64,000 nucleotides of DNA from SZAS-103 sp036496805 (GTDB lineage Bacteria > Pseudomonadota > Gammaproteobacteria > Xanthomonadales > Xanthomonadaceae), in NCBI GenBank assembly GCA_036496805.1, contig DASXKN010000015.1, positions 75,069 through 139,068 on the forward strand, read 5' to 3'. A program made the translations under genes and the position numbers. Below, piece after piece: positions 50,510 to 59,182 of this stretch. Under the pieces are notes generated by a model. It saw only the letters and a program-made list of their open reading frames with translations, was not told the DNA's origin and ran no database searches. Numbering within the stretch: position 1 is the first letter of the stretch; each line of letters starts with the position of its first letter.

Positions 50510-51703
50510 TCAGATCAGCAGCGAGGCCAGGCCGAGGAAGAAGCCCATGCTCAGCACGTCGGTGACCGTGCTGAGGAAGATGCCTGCCGCCGTCGCCGGA
50601 TCGGCGCCGAAACGCCGCAGCAGCAGCGGGACGGCTGCGCCGGCCATGCCGGCGAACGTGCAGCTCGCGGCCATCGCCACCACGATCGCGCCGGCCAGGC
50701 GCAGGCCGGGCTCGTGGCGGACGACGGCCATCCAGTACATCACCGCGCCAGCGAGCAGGCCCGACACGAGGCCGTTGAGGAAGCCCAGCCATCCTTCCTT
50801 GAGCACCATCGAACGCACGCCGTCCTTGTGCAGCTCGCCCAGGGTCACGCCGCGCAGCACGACCGCGAGCGACTGGTTGCCGAGGTTGCCGCACTGCCCC
50901 GACATGACCGGCAGGAAGATCGCCAGCACCACGACGCGGTGGATCACATCCTGGAAAGCGTTGACCACCGAGGCCGAGATCGCGACGGTCAGCAGGTTCA
51001 CCAGCAGCCAGGGATGGCGGAAACCGAAGCTGCGCGGCCACGGCGTGGCCAGGCGCTCCTCCTTCTCGACGCCGACGATGGCGCCGGCCTGGGCGGATAT
51101 CTCGAACGCCTGCTGCTCGAACAGCGCCGCGCCGCGCACGAGGCCGAGCAGGCGACCGCCGGGCTCGCAGACCGGGTAGATCGGGTAATGGCGCGTCACC
51201 ACCTCGTGCATCGCATCGACCAGCGACATGGTCGGCACCAGGAAGAACGGCTCGCGCACCATCACCTCGGCGAGCGACTGCGTGCGCGCGCCGAACACCA
51301 GTTCGCGGAACGCCACCACGCCGCGCAGCACCTTCGCGGCGTCGACCACGAAGACGTAGATCACCATGCGCTGCTTCACCAGCTCGCGCAGCGCCTCGAC
51401 CACGTCGCCGATGCTCGCCTCGGGCGGGAAGACCGCGGGCGCGGACTCGAGCAGACGGCCGACCGTGCCTTCGCGATAGTCGTAGCCGAGCAGCAGGTCG
51501 TGGTGCGCGTCGGCGCGTTCGATCGCCTCGCGGCGCGCGGGATCGAAGCGCTCGAGCACCTTGTGCGCCTGCCCGGCAGGCAACTGGTGCAGCAGGCTGG
51601 CGATCTGCGCGTCGGAGTCGTCGCGCAGTTCCTTCGCGAGGCTGCGGCTGTCGAGTTCGCGCAGGTCCTGTTCGGCGTGCGGCCGCATCCGGGTCTCCGT
51701 CAT
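50510..51703 (-). CDS. mgtE: magnesium transporter MgtE
   Basis: This 397-residue protein has the N-domain (SLAKELRDDSDAQIASLLHQ), two CBS domains (EASIGDVVEALRELVKQR and VPTMSLVDAMHEVVTRHYPIYP) and five membrane helices with the MgtE pore sequences VVNAFQDVIHRVVVLAIFLPVMSGQCGN and GNQSLAVVLRG. It imports Mg2+ and is gated by the cytoplasmic Mg2+-binding N and CBS domains. It is somewhat shorter than the 450-residue norm because the N-domain is compact. The ATG at 51703 is used. It ends at an intrinsic terminator and a repeat cluster. Confidence 0.93.
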   Translation of the reverse strand: MTETRMRPHAEQDLRELDSRSLAKELRDDSDAQIASLLHQLPAGQAHKVLERFDPARREAIERADAHHDLLLGYDYREGTVGRLLESAPAVFPPEASIGDVVEALRELVKQRMVIYVFVVDAAKVLRGVVAFRELVFGARTQSLAEVMVREPFFLVPTMSLVDAMHEVVTRHYPIYPVCEPGGRLLGLVRGAALFEQQAFEISAQAGAIVGVEKEERLATPWPRSFGFRHPWLLVNLLTVAISASVVNAFQDVIHRVVVLAIFLPVMSGQCGNLGNQSLAVVLRGVTLGELHKDGVRSMVLKEGWLGFLNGLVSGLLAGAVMYWMAVVRHEPGLRLAGAIVVAMAASCTFAGMAGAAVPLLLRRFGADPATAAGIFLSTVTDVLSMGFFLGLASLLI

Positions 51704-51790
51704 CGTCGCGAACGATACCGCAACCGCCCCGCTTGCCGCGCGGCCGCCGCGACGCCGTTCAAGACCTCACTTGAAGGGGCCCGCTCCGAT

Positions 51791-53413
51791 TCAGGCAGCG
51801 GCAGCCTTGCGGTCCTGCACGGGCGAGGCGATCCGGCGTGCCTTCAGGATCGCCGCGGCGGCCTTCTCGCCGCTCTCGCAGCCGCCCTCCATGAAGCCCT
51901 GGGTGTCGAAGGCGCAGTGCTCGCCGGCGAAGTAGAGCTGTTCGACGGTTTCGCCGATCGCACCGCGGATCGTCGTCCAGTCGCCGGGGCCGAAGCAGGC
52001 GTAACTGCCGCGTGTCCACGGCTGCGTGGGCCAGTGCATCCGCACTTCGCCCGATTCCTTGCGCGCGCCGGCGATGCCGGGGAATAGGGCATCGAGTTGC
52101 CGCGCGACCTTGTCGGCCTGCGCCTTGGGCGTGTCCTGGCCGATGTCGACGCCGTGCTGGCCACCGACGAAGTTGGTGAGGACACCGTGCGTGCCGCCCT
52201 GTTTGCGCGAGGTGTCCCAGGTGGTCTGGAACGGCAGGTCGGCATAGGTGCTGCCGTTGGCCTTGTGCTCGCGCCAGACGCGGCGCTCGAAGCCGACCAT
52301 CAGCTTGGCATTGGTGCCGTATTTCAATTCGCGGATCGCGCGCTGCTTGTCCGGCGGCAGCGGCACTTCGATCCGCACGTCGCGCAGCGTGGTGAATGGC
52401 AGTGCGAGCAGCACGGTTCGCGCGCGGAGTTCGCGCGAGGCCGCGCCCCGCCGCAGCGACAGCACATAGCGGCCGCTGTCTTCGCGGCCCAGGGCTTCGA
52501 GCGCAGTGTCGGTCTCGATGGCGTCCTCGAGCCGCGCGGCCAGTCCGCGCGGGATCTGGTCGTTGCCGCCGCGCACGTGGTAGCGCTCGTCGCTCTCGCC
52601 GAACACGCGGAAACGGTCGGGCCTGGTGCCGATGAAGGTCAACAGGTTCAGCGCCGACTGGCGGTCGCAGGCCAGGCCCATCTCGGTCGTGTAGGCCACG
52701 TCGAGCAGGCTGCGCAGCCAGCCTTTCACGTCGTGGCGGTCGAACCATTGGGTGATGGTCAGCGCATCGAGCGCCTTCGCGCCCAGTGGCGTCGCGTAGG
52801 TGATGTCGCCCTCGCCGATCGCCTTGAGGTCGTGCGCGATCGCGGCGGCGACCGGGATGAAGGCGTGGATCAGCTCGGCCTCGGAATGGCGACGGCCTTG
52901 CGCCCACCAGGTATCGGCTTCGGCGAGCGGATCGCCGCCACGCAGGTCGTCGAGCTGCAGGCCGAGTTCCGCGGCCAGCGCGCGGATGCGCACATGGCCG
53001 GTGTCGATCAGTTCGCCGCCGAGTTCGGCCACCTGATCGTCGGGGAAGAAATTGCGCAGGCTCTGCATGCGGCCGCCAATACGGCGGTTGGCTTCGATCA
53101 TGCGCACGCGCACGCCGGCCTGGCGCAGCCGCCATGCAGCGGTCAGCCCGGCAATGCCGGCGCCGACGATCACGACCTCCTCGCCGTCGGCTGGTGCGGG
53201 AACGGGCGCGGCCATGAGGCGCCCGGCAGGCCCAACCAGGGCCAGCGTCGCCGCCGCGCCGCAGGCATCGCGCAGGAAGCGCCGGCGCGAGGCTTGCAGG
53301 CGCGCTTCGCGCGCGCGTTCGATCGTTTCGTCGATTGGCAATGCGCTGCGCCGCGCCAGGTGCGCAATCCTTGCCGCACGCTGCAGGGCATCGAACAGGG
53401 GCGTGCGTGCCAT
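51791..53413 (-). CDS. flavin amine oxidase with Tat signal
   Basis: This 540-residue protein begins with a 45-residue leader and a Tat motif SRRRFLRDACGAAAT, so the folded FAD enzyme is exported. The FAD site reads EEVVIVGAGIAGLTAAWRLR, then RIGGRMQS, and the C-terminal block has LYFAGEHCAFDTQGFMEGG, the amine-oxidase/MAO-type signature. It should oxidise an amine (or amino acid) and make H2O2 at the periplasmic side. The substrate is unclear. The divergent gene at 53570 encodes a thioredoxin-like protein. Confidence 0.9.
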   Translation of the reverse strand: MARTPLFDALQRAARIAHLARRSALPIDETIERAREARLQASRRRFLRDACGAAATLALVGPAGRLMAAPVPAPADGEEVVIVGAGIAGLTAAWRLRQAGVRVRMIEANRRIGGRMQSLRNFFPDDQVAELGGELIDTGHVRIRALAAELGLQLDDLRGGDPLAEADTWWAQGRRHSEAELIHAFIPVAAAIAHDLKAIGEGDITYATPLGAKALDALTITQWFDRHDVKGWLRSLLDVAYTTEMGLACDRQSALNLLTFIGTRPDRFRVFGESDERYHVRGGNDQIPRGLAARLEDAIETDTALEALGREDSGRYVLSLRRGAASRELRARTVLLALPFTTLRDVRIEVPLPPDKQRAIRELKYGTNAKLMVGFERRVWREHKANGSTYADLPFQTTWDTSRKQGGTHGVLTNFVGGQHGVDIGQDTPKAQADKVARQLDALFPGIAGARKESGEVRMHWPTQPWTRGSYACFGPGDWTTIRGAIGETVEQLYFAGEHCAFDTQGFMEGGCESGEKAAAAILKARRIASPVQDRKAAAA

Positions 53414-53569
53414 CGGTCTGCTGTTCCCCGTGAGGTCGGACCTCTACCTGCCGAAACGCCATGGACCAGCCGACCCGGTCACGGCATGCTGCGGCCAGCT
53501 CCACACATGCGGTTCGAGCCGTCCCCGCGTCCGCGGTTATCATGCACGCCTTCCGCCTGCGTGTCGTCC

Positions 53570-54073
53570 ATGCGTGTCGTCCTGATTCTTCTGTTGTGCT
53601 GCTGCATGCCCGCCGCGTGGTGCAAGGGTCCGGAGATCGGCAAGCCGGCGCCGGAGATCAGCGCCAGCCTGCTCGACGGCAGCCATTTCGACCTGCCCGC
53701 GCTGGCCGGCAAGGTGGTGCTGATCCATTTCTGGGCGACCTGGTGCGAGCCCTGCCGGGTCGAGATGCCCGCGCTGGATGCGTTCTACCGCGCGCATCGG
53801 AACGAGGGCCTGGTGGTGGTCGCGATCAGCCTCGACGAACGTTCCGACCTCGCCAAGGTCAAGGCCGCGATGGCCGGCATGAGTTATCCGACCGCGCTGC
53901 TGGAAGACGCACAGGCCAAGGGTTACGGACGCATCTGGCGAGTACCGCTGACCTTCGCGATCGACCGTCGCGGCATCCTGCGCCGCGACGGTTTCAAGGC
54001 TGCGCCGACCTTGGACGGCGCCGCGCTCGACCGCGAAGTCCTGCCGTTGCTGCACGAGGGTCCGTCAAGCTGA
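53570..54073 (+). CDS. TlpA-like thioredoxin family protein
   Basis: This 167-residue protein has a signal peptide (VLILLLCCCMPAAWC) and the TlpA/ResA fold: IGKPAPEISASLLDGSHFDL, then VVLIHFWATWCEPCRVEMPAL with active-site CEPC, and RVPLTFAIDRRGILRRDG with the cis-Pro. TlpA-type proteins are membrane-linked or periplasmic thiol reductases, often for cytochrome maturation. The start ATG at 53570 follows a 12-bp direct duplication (TGCGTGTCGTCC twice). The ending runs 17 bp from the convergent YXWGXW gene. Confidence 0.88.
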   Translation: MRVVLILLLCCCMPAAWCKGPEIGKPAPEISASLLDGSHFDLPALAGKVVLIHFWATWCEPCRVEMPALDAFYRAHRNEGLVVVAISLDERSDLAKVKAAMAGMSYPTALLEDAQAKGYGRIWRVPLTFAIDRRGILRRDGFKAAPTLDGAALDREVLPLLHEGPSS

Positions 54074-54090
54074 TTCCCTGACGCACCCGA

Positions 54091-55431
54091 TCAACCGTGG
54101 TGGTTGCGGCGGTCCATCGACATGGCTTGTGGTCGCTGCCCTTGCTGATGCGGGTCGGCGAAGTGGCCCCCCGGATATCCGCGCGGACCCTCGGGGTACA
54201 TCATCGGTCCCCGCGCCGGCCCCTGGAAACGCCCGTCGCCGTACATGCCCTGCCGTGCGAACGACGTATTGCCGTGGCGGAAAACAGGGGATTCGGCGCT
54301 GTGCCAGCCCGCGGAACGCTCGCGGTCCTTGGCGAACGAACGGTTGTCGCCAGCGGAAGCGGCGAGTCCATCGGTGCGGCCACGTCCAGTGGGGGAGGCG
54401 CCATTCGCCATCGCCACACGGTTCGCGCCGATCGCCGGGGTGACGCGATCGAACCTTCCGGCCTGCGCAGTTGCGGCAATCGGCGGGGCGCCATGATTCA
54501 CCGCCGCGCGCAATGATTCGGTGTTGCGCGCCAGCACCTGCTGGCGGATCTGCGCCCGCAGCGGTGCGCCGCGCTGTCCGTTCGCGGCCGCCAGCTCCCG
54601 CGCGGTCGGGCGCGCCGTGGCACCATGCGGGCCATTGAAGCTCACCCTGCTCGCGACGACGCCGCGGATGGTCGCGGCCAGACTGCCGCTGAACGACCGG
54701 TTGTAGGCATTCACGACGCGCACGTTGCCGAAGTTGTTGTAGGCGCCGTTGTAGTGGAAGACGCCGAGGCTCCAGTAGCCGCCGTCGTAGCCGAAGCCCG
54801 GATAGCCGAAGCCGTAGGCGATGCCGCCGTAGTAGCCCACGCTCAGGCCCCAGTAGCCGGGATAGAAGACGTAGGCATCGTTGTCCCAGGCCCAGTAACC
54901 GGGCGTCCACATCGCATCGGCATACGGTGGCATCACCCAGGTGCCGGGCACCCAGTAGTAGCCGTCGGCGTAATCCCAGTAACCGGGAGTCCAGACGTAT
55001 CCCGGACCCGGCATCGGCGGTTGCTGGTAGACCGGCAGTTGCGGCGGTGCGGTTTTCGCCACGACCTGCCCCGTCGCGGACGTCGATGTGGATGCCGCGC
55101 TCGCGGTCGAATGAACACGATGGACATGCGCGTAGCTGTACGCGTGGGCATACCGGAATCGCGCGGGCTCGTAATAACCCTGCTCGTAGTACACCGGCTC
55201 GGGGTAGTAGTAGACCGGCGCCGGTGCGTAGTACACGCGACGGTAGGGATGGGGATACGGCGCGTAGTAGGGATAAGGCCCGGCATTCACGGACAGGAAG
55301 AAATGTCCATGCGCCTGTACGCGCGGAGCCGCCGCGATCATGGAAGCCGCCAGCAGCGTTGCCGACGCGCCTGCAAGCCAGTTGCGCCGGATCGAATGGT
55401 TCGATGGGGTGTCGAGCGAGAACGATGACAT
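54091..55431 (-). CDS. YXWGXW-repeat secreted protein
   Basis: This 446-residue protein has a signal peptide (LLAASMIAAAPRVQA, then HGH). The mature part is rich in Tyr, Pro, Gly and Trp: many YYPEPVYYEQGYYEPA-like stretches, then four WxPGYW-type units (VWTPGYWDY, WVPGTWVM, MWTPGYWAW, FYPGYWGL), the YXWGXW pattern, and an Arg/Ala/Gln-rich tail. These proteins are envelope or surface proteins with unknown role, possibly metal- or polymer-binding. GGAGGAATC precedes the ATG at 55431. Confidence 0.85.
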   Translation of the reverse strand: MSSFSLDTPSNHSIRRNWLAGASATLLAASMIAAAPRVQAHGHFFLSVNAGPYPYYAPYPHPYRRVYYAPAPVYYYPEPVYYEQGYYEPARFRYAHAYSYAHVHRVHSTASAASTSTSATGQVVAKTAPPQLPVYQQPPMPGPGYVWTPGYWDYADGYYWVPGTWVMPPYADAMWTPGYWAWDNDAYVFYPGYWGLSVGYYGGIAYGFGYPGFGYDGGYWSLGVFHYNGAYNNFGNVRVVNAYNRSFSGSLAATIRGVVASRVSFNGPHGATARPTARELAAANGQRGAPLRAQIRQQVLARNTESLRAAVNHGAPPIAATAQAGRFDRVTPAIGANRVAMANGASPTGRGRTDGLAASAGDNRSFAKDRERSAGWHSAESPVFRHGNTSFARQGMYGDGRFQGPARGPMMYPEGPRGYPGGHFADPHQQGQRPQAMSMDRRNHHG

Positions 55432-55623
55432 GATCCGATTCCTCCACCTTGTCGGCGACGTAATCGTGCGCTCATCACCTATAGCGCATCCGGAGCGCGA
55501 CGGGACATACGGCCGGCGAACGGGTTCCATGGGGTTCAACAAGCAGTACAGCGACTGAATCGCGCAATCGGTCGTCCATGGCCACGATCGTTCAGGTCGA
55601 TTCGGGAGACGACAGTCCGTCCT

Positions 55624-56673
55624 TCAGAATCCGATACTGACTCCCGCACTCGCCGCCCAGCGCGGAAACAGCTGATAGCCCTGCAGGCGGCTGTAGACCG
55701 GCAGTTGCACGAAGCCGTAGGCCTGCAGGTTCTTGCGCAGGCTCACGGTGATGCCCGGACTGAGGTAGGCCACGGTGCCGGCGGTGTCGAAGGTGTCGGC
55801 CAGCGCGCCCTGGTCGCGGCTCTTGCGCAGCAGGTTGAGCTGCAATTGCGGCACCCAGTCCGGATGCGCTTCGTAACGCAGGCCCGCGCTGAGGGTGAGC
55901 TGGTTGCCGGGTCGGAAATCGACGCCGGGACGATCGAGCTTTTCCGCGACCGCGGCCTCGAACTGGCCGTTGATGTAGGCGTCGAAGTCCTGGCTGACCG
56001 CCTGGTACCAGTACGCGCCGAGGATCAGGTCGGTGCTGCCGGTACCGGCCTGCAGGCTGGTGTCGAGCGCATCACCCGCAAGCGGGCCGGACTGGAAGCG
56101 GGCGGGATGGCCCGCGAACACACCATCATCGGACTCGCCGCCGTAGCGGCCGGTCGGCAGTTTCACCCCGAACTGCACGCCGAAGTTGTGGGTGGGCAGG
56201 AAACCCTGCCAGCTCGCCAGCAGCTTCATGTCGCCGAGGCCCGACAGGTTCACGCCGCTGAGTTGGTCGGGCGCGACCTCGTCGGGCGTGAACGGCGCGT
56301 CCTGGTCGCCATAGGTGGTGTGGTTGCGCGACACCCAGGGCAGCACCGCGCTGAAAGCCCAGTCGGCGTTCGGCCGGTAGGCGATGCCGAGGTTGAGATA
56401 GCGGTTGATGGTGTCCTTCTCGATTTCACCGCCGCCGGCGGTCGGATCCGCGGGACGGTCGACGATCTGTTCGGGCGAAGCCGAACCATCGCCGTGGCGC
56501 AGCGAATCCTGGTCGATGTAGCTGTAGTCGATGTTGATGCGCCAGCCGGGCTGCGAGGAATAACCGGCGGCCGCATCGGTGCTCAGGGTGCAACCGCAGG
56601 TGGCACAGGCAAGCGCGTGGGCGGGCAACAGCGCCACCAGGGCGCCGGCGAGACGGATCGAACGGAACGACAT
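55624..56673 (-). CDS. outer-membrane protein, transporter-like beta barrel
   Basis: This 349-residue protein has a signal peptide (IRLAGALVALLPAHALA) with a CATCGCTLS motif just after the cleavage site, which could bind a metal or form disulfides. The rest alternates strands like WRINIDYSYIDQDSLRHGDG, NLGIAYRPNADWAFSAVLPWVSR, LILGAYWYQAVSQDFDAYING and VQLPVYSRLQGYQLFPRW and ends in SIGF with a terminal Phe. It is a long outer-membrane barrel of the MetA/phenol-degradation-like group. The ATG at 56673 has AGGACA in front. Confidence 0.8.
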   Translation of the reverse strand: MSFRSIRLAGALVALLPAHALACATCGCTLSTDAAAGYSSQPGWRINIDYSYIDQDSLRHGDGSASPEQIVDRPADPTAGGGEIEKDTINRYLNLGIAYRPNADWAFSAVLPWVSRNHTTYGDQDAPFTPDEVAPDQLSGVNLSGLGDMKLLASWQGFLPTHNFGVQFGVKLPTGRYGGESDDGVFAGHPARFQSGPLAGDALDTSLQAGTGSTDLILGAYWYQAVSQDFDAYINGQFEAAVAEKLDRPGVDFRPGNQLTLSAGLRYEAHPDWVPQLQLNLLRKSRDQGALADTFDTAGTVAYLSPGITVSLRKNLQAYGFVQLPVYSRLQGYQLFPRWAASAGVSIGF

Positions 56674-56874
56674 CGGATGTCCTGTGATGGGGCACGAATG
56701 GCCGGCCAGCGGCCAGCGCGCGGCATACCGGCTCATTTTACCCCGGCAGCGTCGTGGGTACCTTGATGTCGATCAAGCCAGGCCTGTGCAAAGACGGCAC
56801 GTCGATGCCGACAAGACGCGGAAACGACGACGCGCGCCGAAGCGCGCGTCGTGTATTGCGGATTGCCGGATGGA

Positions 56875-57378
56875 TCAGTGGTGCCAGTGATTCCCGCCGC
56901 CCTGGCCGCCACTGTTGCCGCCGACGTGCCCATGGCCATCGCCGCCGCCATGCCAGCCGCCCTCACCACCGTGCCAGTGGCCGTTGCCACCGTGCCAGCC
57001 GCCGCCCCATCCACCATGCCAGCCGCCGCGGCCACCGCCATACCACGGGTGGCCCCAGCCGCCGCCGTAATAGCTGACGCCGAAACTCGGCCCGTAGTAT
57101 CCGCCACCGTAGTAGCCGGGATAGGACGGGCTACAGTGATAGTAGCCGTTGTAGTCGTAGAAGCAGCGACTACCGGCGTAGTACGCAGGGCCGCCGTAAT
57201 AGCCACCGCCGTAGTAGGCCGGGCCCGCGCCGAACGAAACGCTGTAGCCGCCGTGGTGCCAGCCGTGGTAGCCGTTGTGGTAGCCGACGCTGAAGCTGTC
57301 GGCCTTCGCCGGCTGCGCGATGCCCAGCGCGCCAGCACAGCAGACCGCCAATACCGCAAGACCTGATTTGATGTTCAT
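56875..57378 (-). CDS. Gly/Tyr/His-rich secreted protein
   Basis: This 167-residue protein has a signal peptide (LAVLAVCCAGALGIAQPAKA, before DSF). The mature chain is made of SVGYHNGYHGWHHGG, then PAYYGGGYYGG, YPGYYGGGYYG, and GGWHGGWGGGWHGG repeats, ending NHWHH. Composition suggests a glycine-rich, metal-binding or cell-wall-associated extracellular protein. It is a poor candidate for a fold. GAGGAGGG precedes the ATG at 57378. It shares Tyr/Gly-rich character with the YXWGXW gene nearby but not its repeat. Confidence 0.8.
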   Translation of the reverse strand: MNIKSGLAVLAVCCAGALGIAQPAKADSFSVGYHNGYHGWHHGGYSVSFGAGPAYYGGGYYGGPAYYAGSRCFYDYNGYYHCSPSYPGYYGGGYYGPSFGVSYYGGGWGHPWYGGGRGGWHGGWGGGWHGGNGHWHGGEGGWHGGGDGHGHVGGNSGGQGGGNHWHH

Positions 57379-57685
57379 GTGACCCTCCTCAGTTGGATGT
57401 TCGATCAGCATCCATGCCGGGTGTGTTGGACTACGGGACCATGCTGAGCTTTCCGGCATGAACGCCTGATTAGCAATTCGGCCATTTTCCTGAACTGTTG
57501 GGGTTGCCATCAGCTTCCTGACCGGCGGCCACAGCCGGTGCGAATCGTGTGTCAACCGAAGACGATTTCGCCGTAACGCGAGGCGGTCGCGGAAGCGGCC
57601 ACGCACCTGCACGACTGCCATGCGAACACCGATGCACGACCTCATCGCATCGTCCACGAGCCGGCGAAGCGCCTATGCTGCGGAC
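57379..57685. other. divergent intergenic region
   Basis: No gene is supported in these 307 bp between the start of the Gly-rich gene (minus) and the glycosyltransferase (plus). An in-frame upstream start at 57620 would extend the transferase by 22 residues but adds a non-conserved basic leader. No repeat was noticed. Confidence 0.4.
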
Positions 57686-58429
57686 ATGGACGCGCCGCGA
57701 CTGAGCCTGGTAATCCCGGCCTGGAATGAAGCCTTGCTGCTGCCACGCCTGCTCGACAGCCTGGATGTCGCCCGCCGTCGCTGGGTGACGTCGGGGCATG
57801 CGGCTGCGGCCATCGAGGTCATCGTCGCCGACAACGGCTCGACCGATGCGACCGCGCAGATCGCCGGCGACCGCGGCTGCCGCGTGGTGCCGGTCGCCAG
57901 GCGCGTGATCGCCGCCTCGCGCAATGGCGGCGCGGCGGCGGCCACGGGCGCCACCCTCTGCTTCGTCGATGCCGACAGCGTGCTGCACCCGGACTGCTTG
58001 CTCGCGATCGCGGCGGCGATGGACCAGCCACGCACGCTGGGCGGTGCGACCCGGGTGACGATGGATCGCTGGTCGCCGGGCATCGTCGCAACCTTCGCGT
58101 TGCTGATGCCGATGGTGTGGATCACCGGTTTCGATACCGGCATCGTGTTCATGCGACGCGCCGATTTCGAGTCGATCGGCGGCTACGACGAGAACCTGCC
58201 GCTGGCCGAGGACGTCGACCTGCTCGTGCGCCTGCGGCGGCTGGGCCGCACGCGCGGACAGTCGCTGGTGCGGCTGCGCGGTGTCAAGACGATCACCTCG
58301 ACGCGCAAGTTCGATCGCCACGGCGACTGGCACTGGTTCACCCAGTTGCCGCCACAGGCGCTGCGCGCCTTGCGCGACCGCGATGCGATGCACGCGCTCG
58401 CGAAACGCTACTGGTACGAGGGCCGCTGA
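57686..58429 (+). CDS. family 2 glycosyltransferase
   Basis: This 247-residue GT-A enzyme starts RLSLVIPAWNEALLLPRLLD and has VIVADNGSTDATAQIAG, ASRNGGAAAATGATLCFVDADS (the DxD-type metal motif) and DENLPLAEDVDLLVRLRRLG (the ED acceptor motif). It is a cytoplasmic transferase, probably for a lipid- or polymer-linked sugar. No partner genes lie around it. The ATG at 57686 gives the normal start of the fold. Confidence 0.88.
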   Translation: MDAPRLSLVIPAWNEALLLPRLLDSLDVARRRWVTSGHAAAAIEVIVADNGSTDATAQIAGDRGCRVVPVARRVIAASRNGGAAAATGATLCFVDADSVLHPDCLLAIAAAMDQPRTLGGATRVTMDRWSPGIVATFALLMPMVWITGFDTGIVFMRRADFESIGGYDENLPLAEDVDLLVRLRRLGRTRGQSLVRLRGVKTITSTRKFDRHGDWHWFTQLPPQALRALRDRDAMHALAKRYWYEGR

Positions 58430-58509
58430 GCGCAGCACGGGTTCGCAAGCGCGTGCCTCGCCTTGTCGCCGGAAGCGGCCTGCGTCACGATGCTGCCACC
58501 TTCCGCCCG

Positions 58510-58537
58510 GATGATCCGACGATGCTGCCGGATCATC
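58510..58537. repeat. 9-bp inverted repeat before the VOC gene
   Basis: GATGATCCG (58510) and CGGATCATC (58529) form an inverted repeat with a 10-base loop, about 45 bp before the VOC gene start. It could be an operator or a terminator of the glycosyltransferase gene. Confidence 0.35.
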
Positions 58538-58582
58538 GCATCCGTTGCGCACGGTCGGTTTTTCACCCATCAGGAGGACATC

Positions 58583-59155
58583 ATGGCGACGAAGAAATCG
58601 GCGACACGCAAACCCGCCTCCAGGGCCACCAAGGCCAAGCCCGCTAGCCGCGCCAGCAAGGCGGCGAAGAAGCCGATCCGTCGCAAGGTCGCGGCGATCC
58701 CCAGGGGCTATCACACCGCGACGCCCTACCTGGTGGTCAAGGGTGCGGCCGAGGCGCTTGCGTTCTACGTCAAGGCGTTCGGCGCGAAGCAGAAGGTCTG
58801 CCTGGGCATGCCCGATGGCTCGGTGATGCACGCCGAATTCCAGATCGGCGACTCGATGATCATGCTCTCGGAGGAGAACCCCGGCTGGGGCACGAAGTCG
58901 CCGCATACGCTCGGCGGCAACGCGACCCACGTGATGCTCTACGTCAAGGACTGCGATGCTTTCGTCGCGCGCGCGGTCGCCGCCGGCGCGACGCTCTCGA
59001 TGCCGGTGTCCGACCAGTTCTGGGGCGATCGCTACGGCAAGGTCGCCGATCCGTTCGGCCACCTGTGGAGCATCGGCACCCACATCGAAGACGTTTCGCC
59101 GAAACAGATGCAGAAACGCGCGGACGCAGCGATAAAGCAGATGCCGGCAGCGTAG
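58583..59155 (+). CDS. VOC (glyoxalase/PhnB-like) protein with histone-H1-like N-terminal tail
   Basis: This 190-residue protein starts after AGGAGG. Residues 1-45 are Lys/Ala/Arg-rich (ATKKSATRKPASRATKAKPA, then SRASKAAKKPIRRK), like a bacterial histone-H1 tail, and should bind nucleic acid or be unstructured. A VOC domain follows: TPYLVVKGAAEALAFYVKAF, AEFQIGDSMIMLSEENPGWG, HVMLYVKDCDAFVARAVAAG and KVADPFGHLWSIGTH. The last block is the PhnB-like end. The fusion is unusual; I have no explanation of why a metabolic fold would carry this tail. Confidence 0.88.
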   Translation: MATKKSATRKPASRATKAKPASRASKAAKKPIRRKVAAIPRGYHTATPYLVVKGAAEALAFYVKAFGAKQKVCLGMPDGSVMHAEFQIGDSMIMLSEENPGWGTKSPHTLGGNATHVMLYVKDCDAFVARAVAAGATLSMPVSDQFWGDRYGKVADPFGHLWSIGTHIEDVSPKQMQKRADAAIKQMPAA

Positions 59156-59182
59156 GACGAAGGCGCCGCCGAAGCGGGCCGC

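Noticed and set aside
52097..53569. Long upstream extension of the TlpA-like frame
   Set aside because: This part is antisense to the amine oxidase. Only the part after 53570, which starts with a signal peptide, is a real protein.
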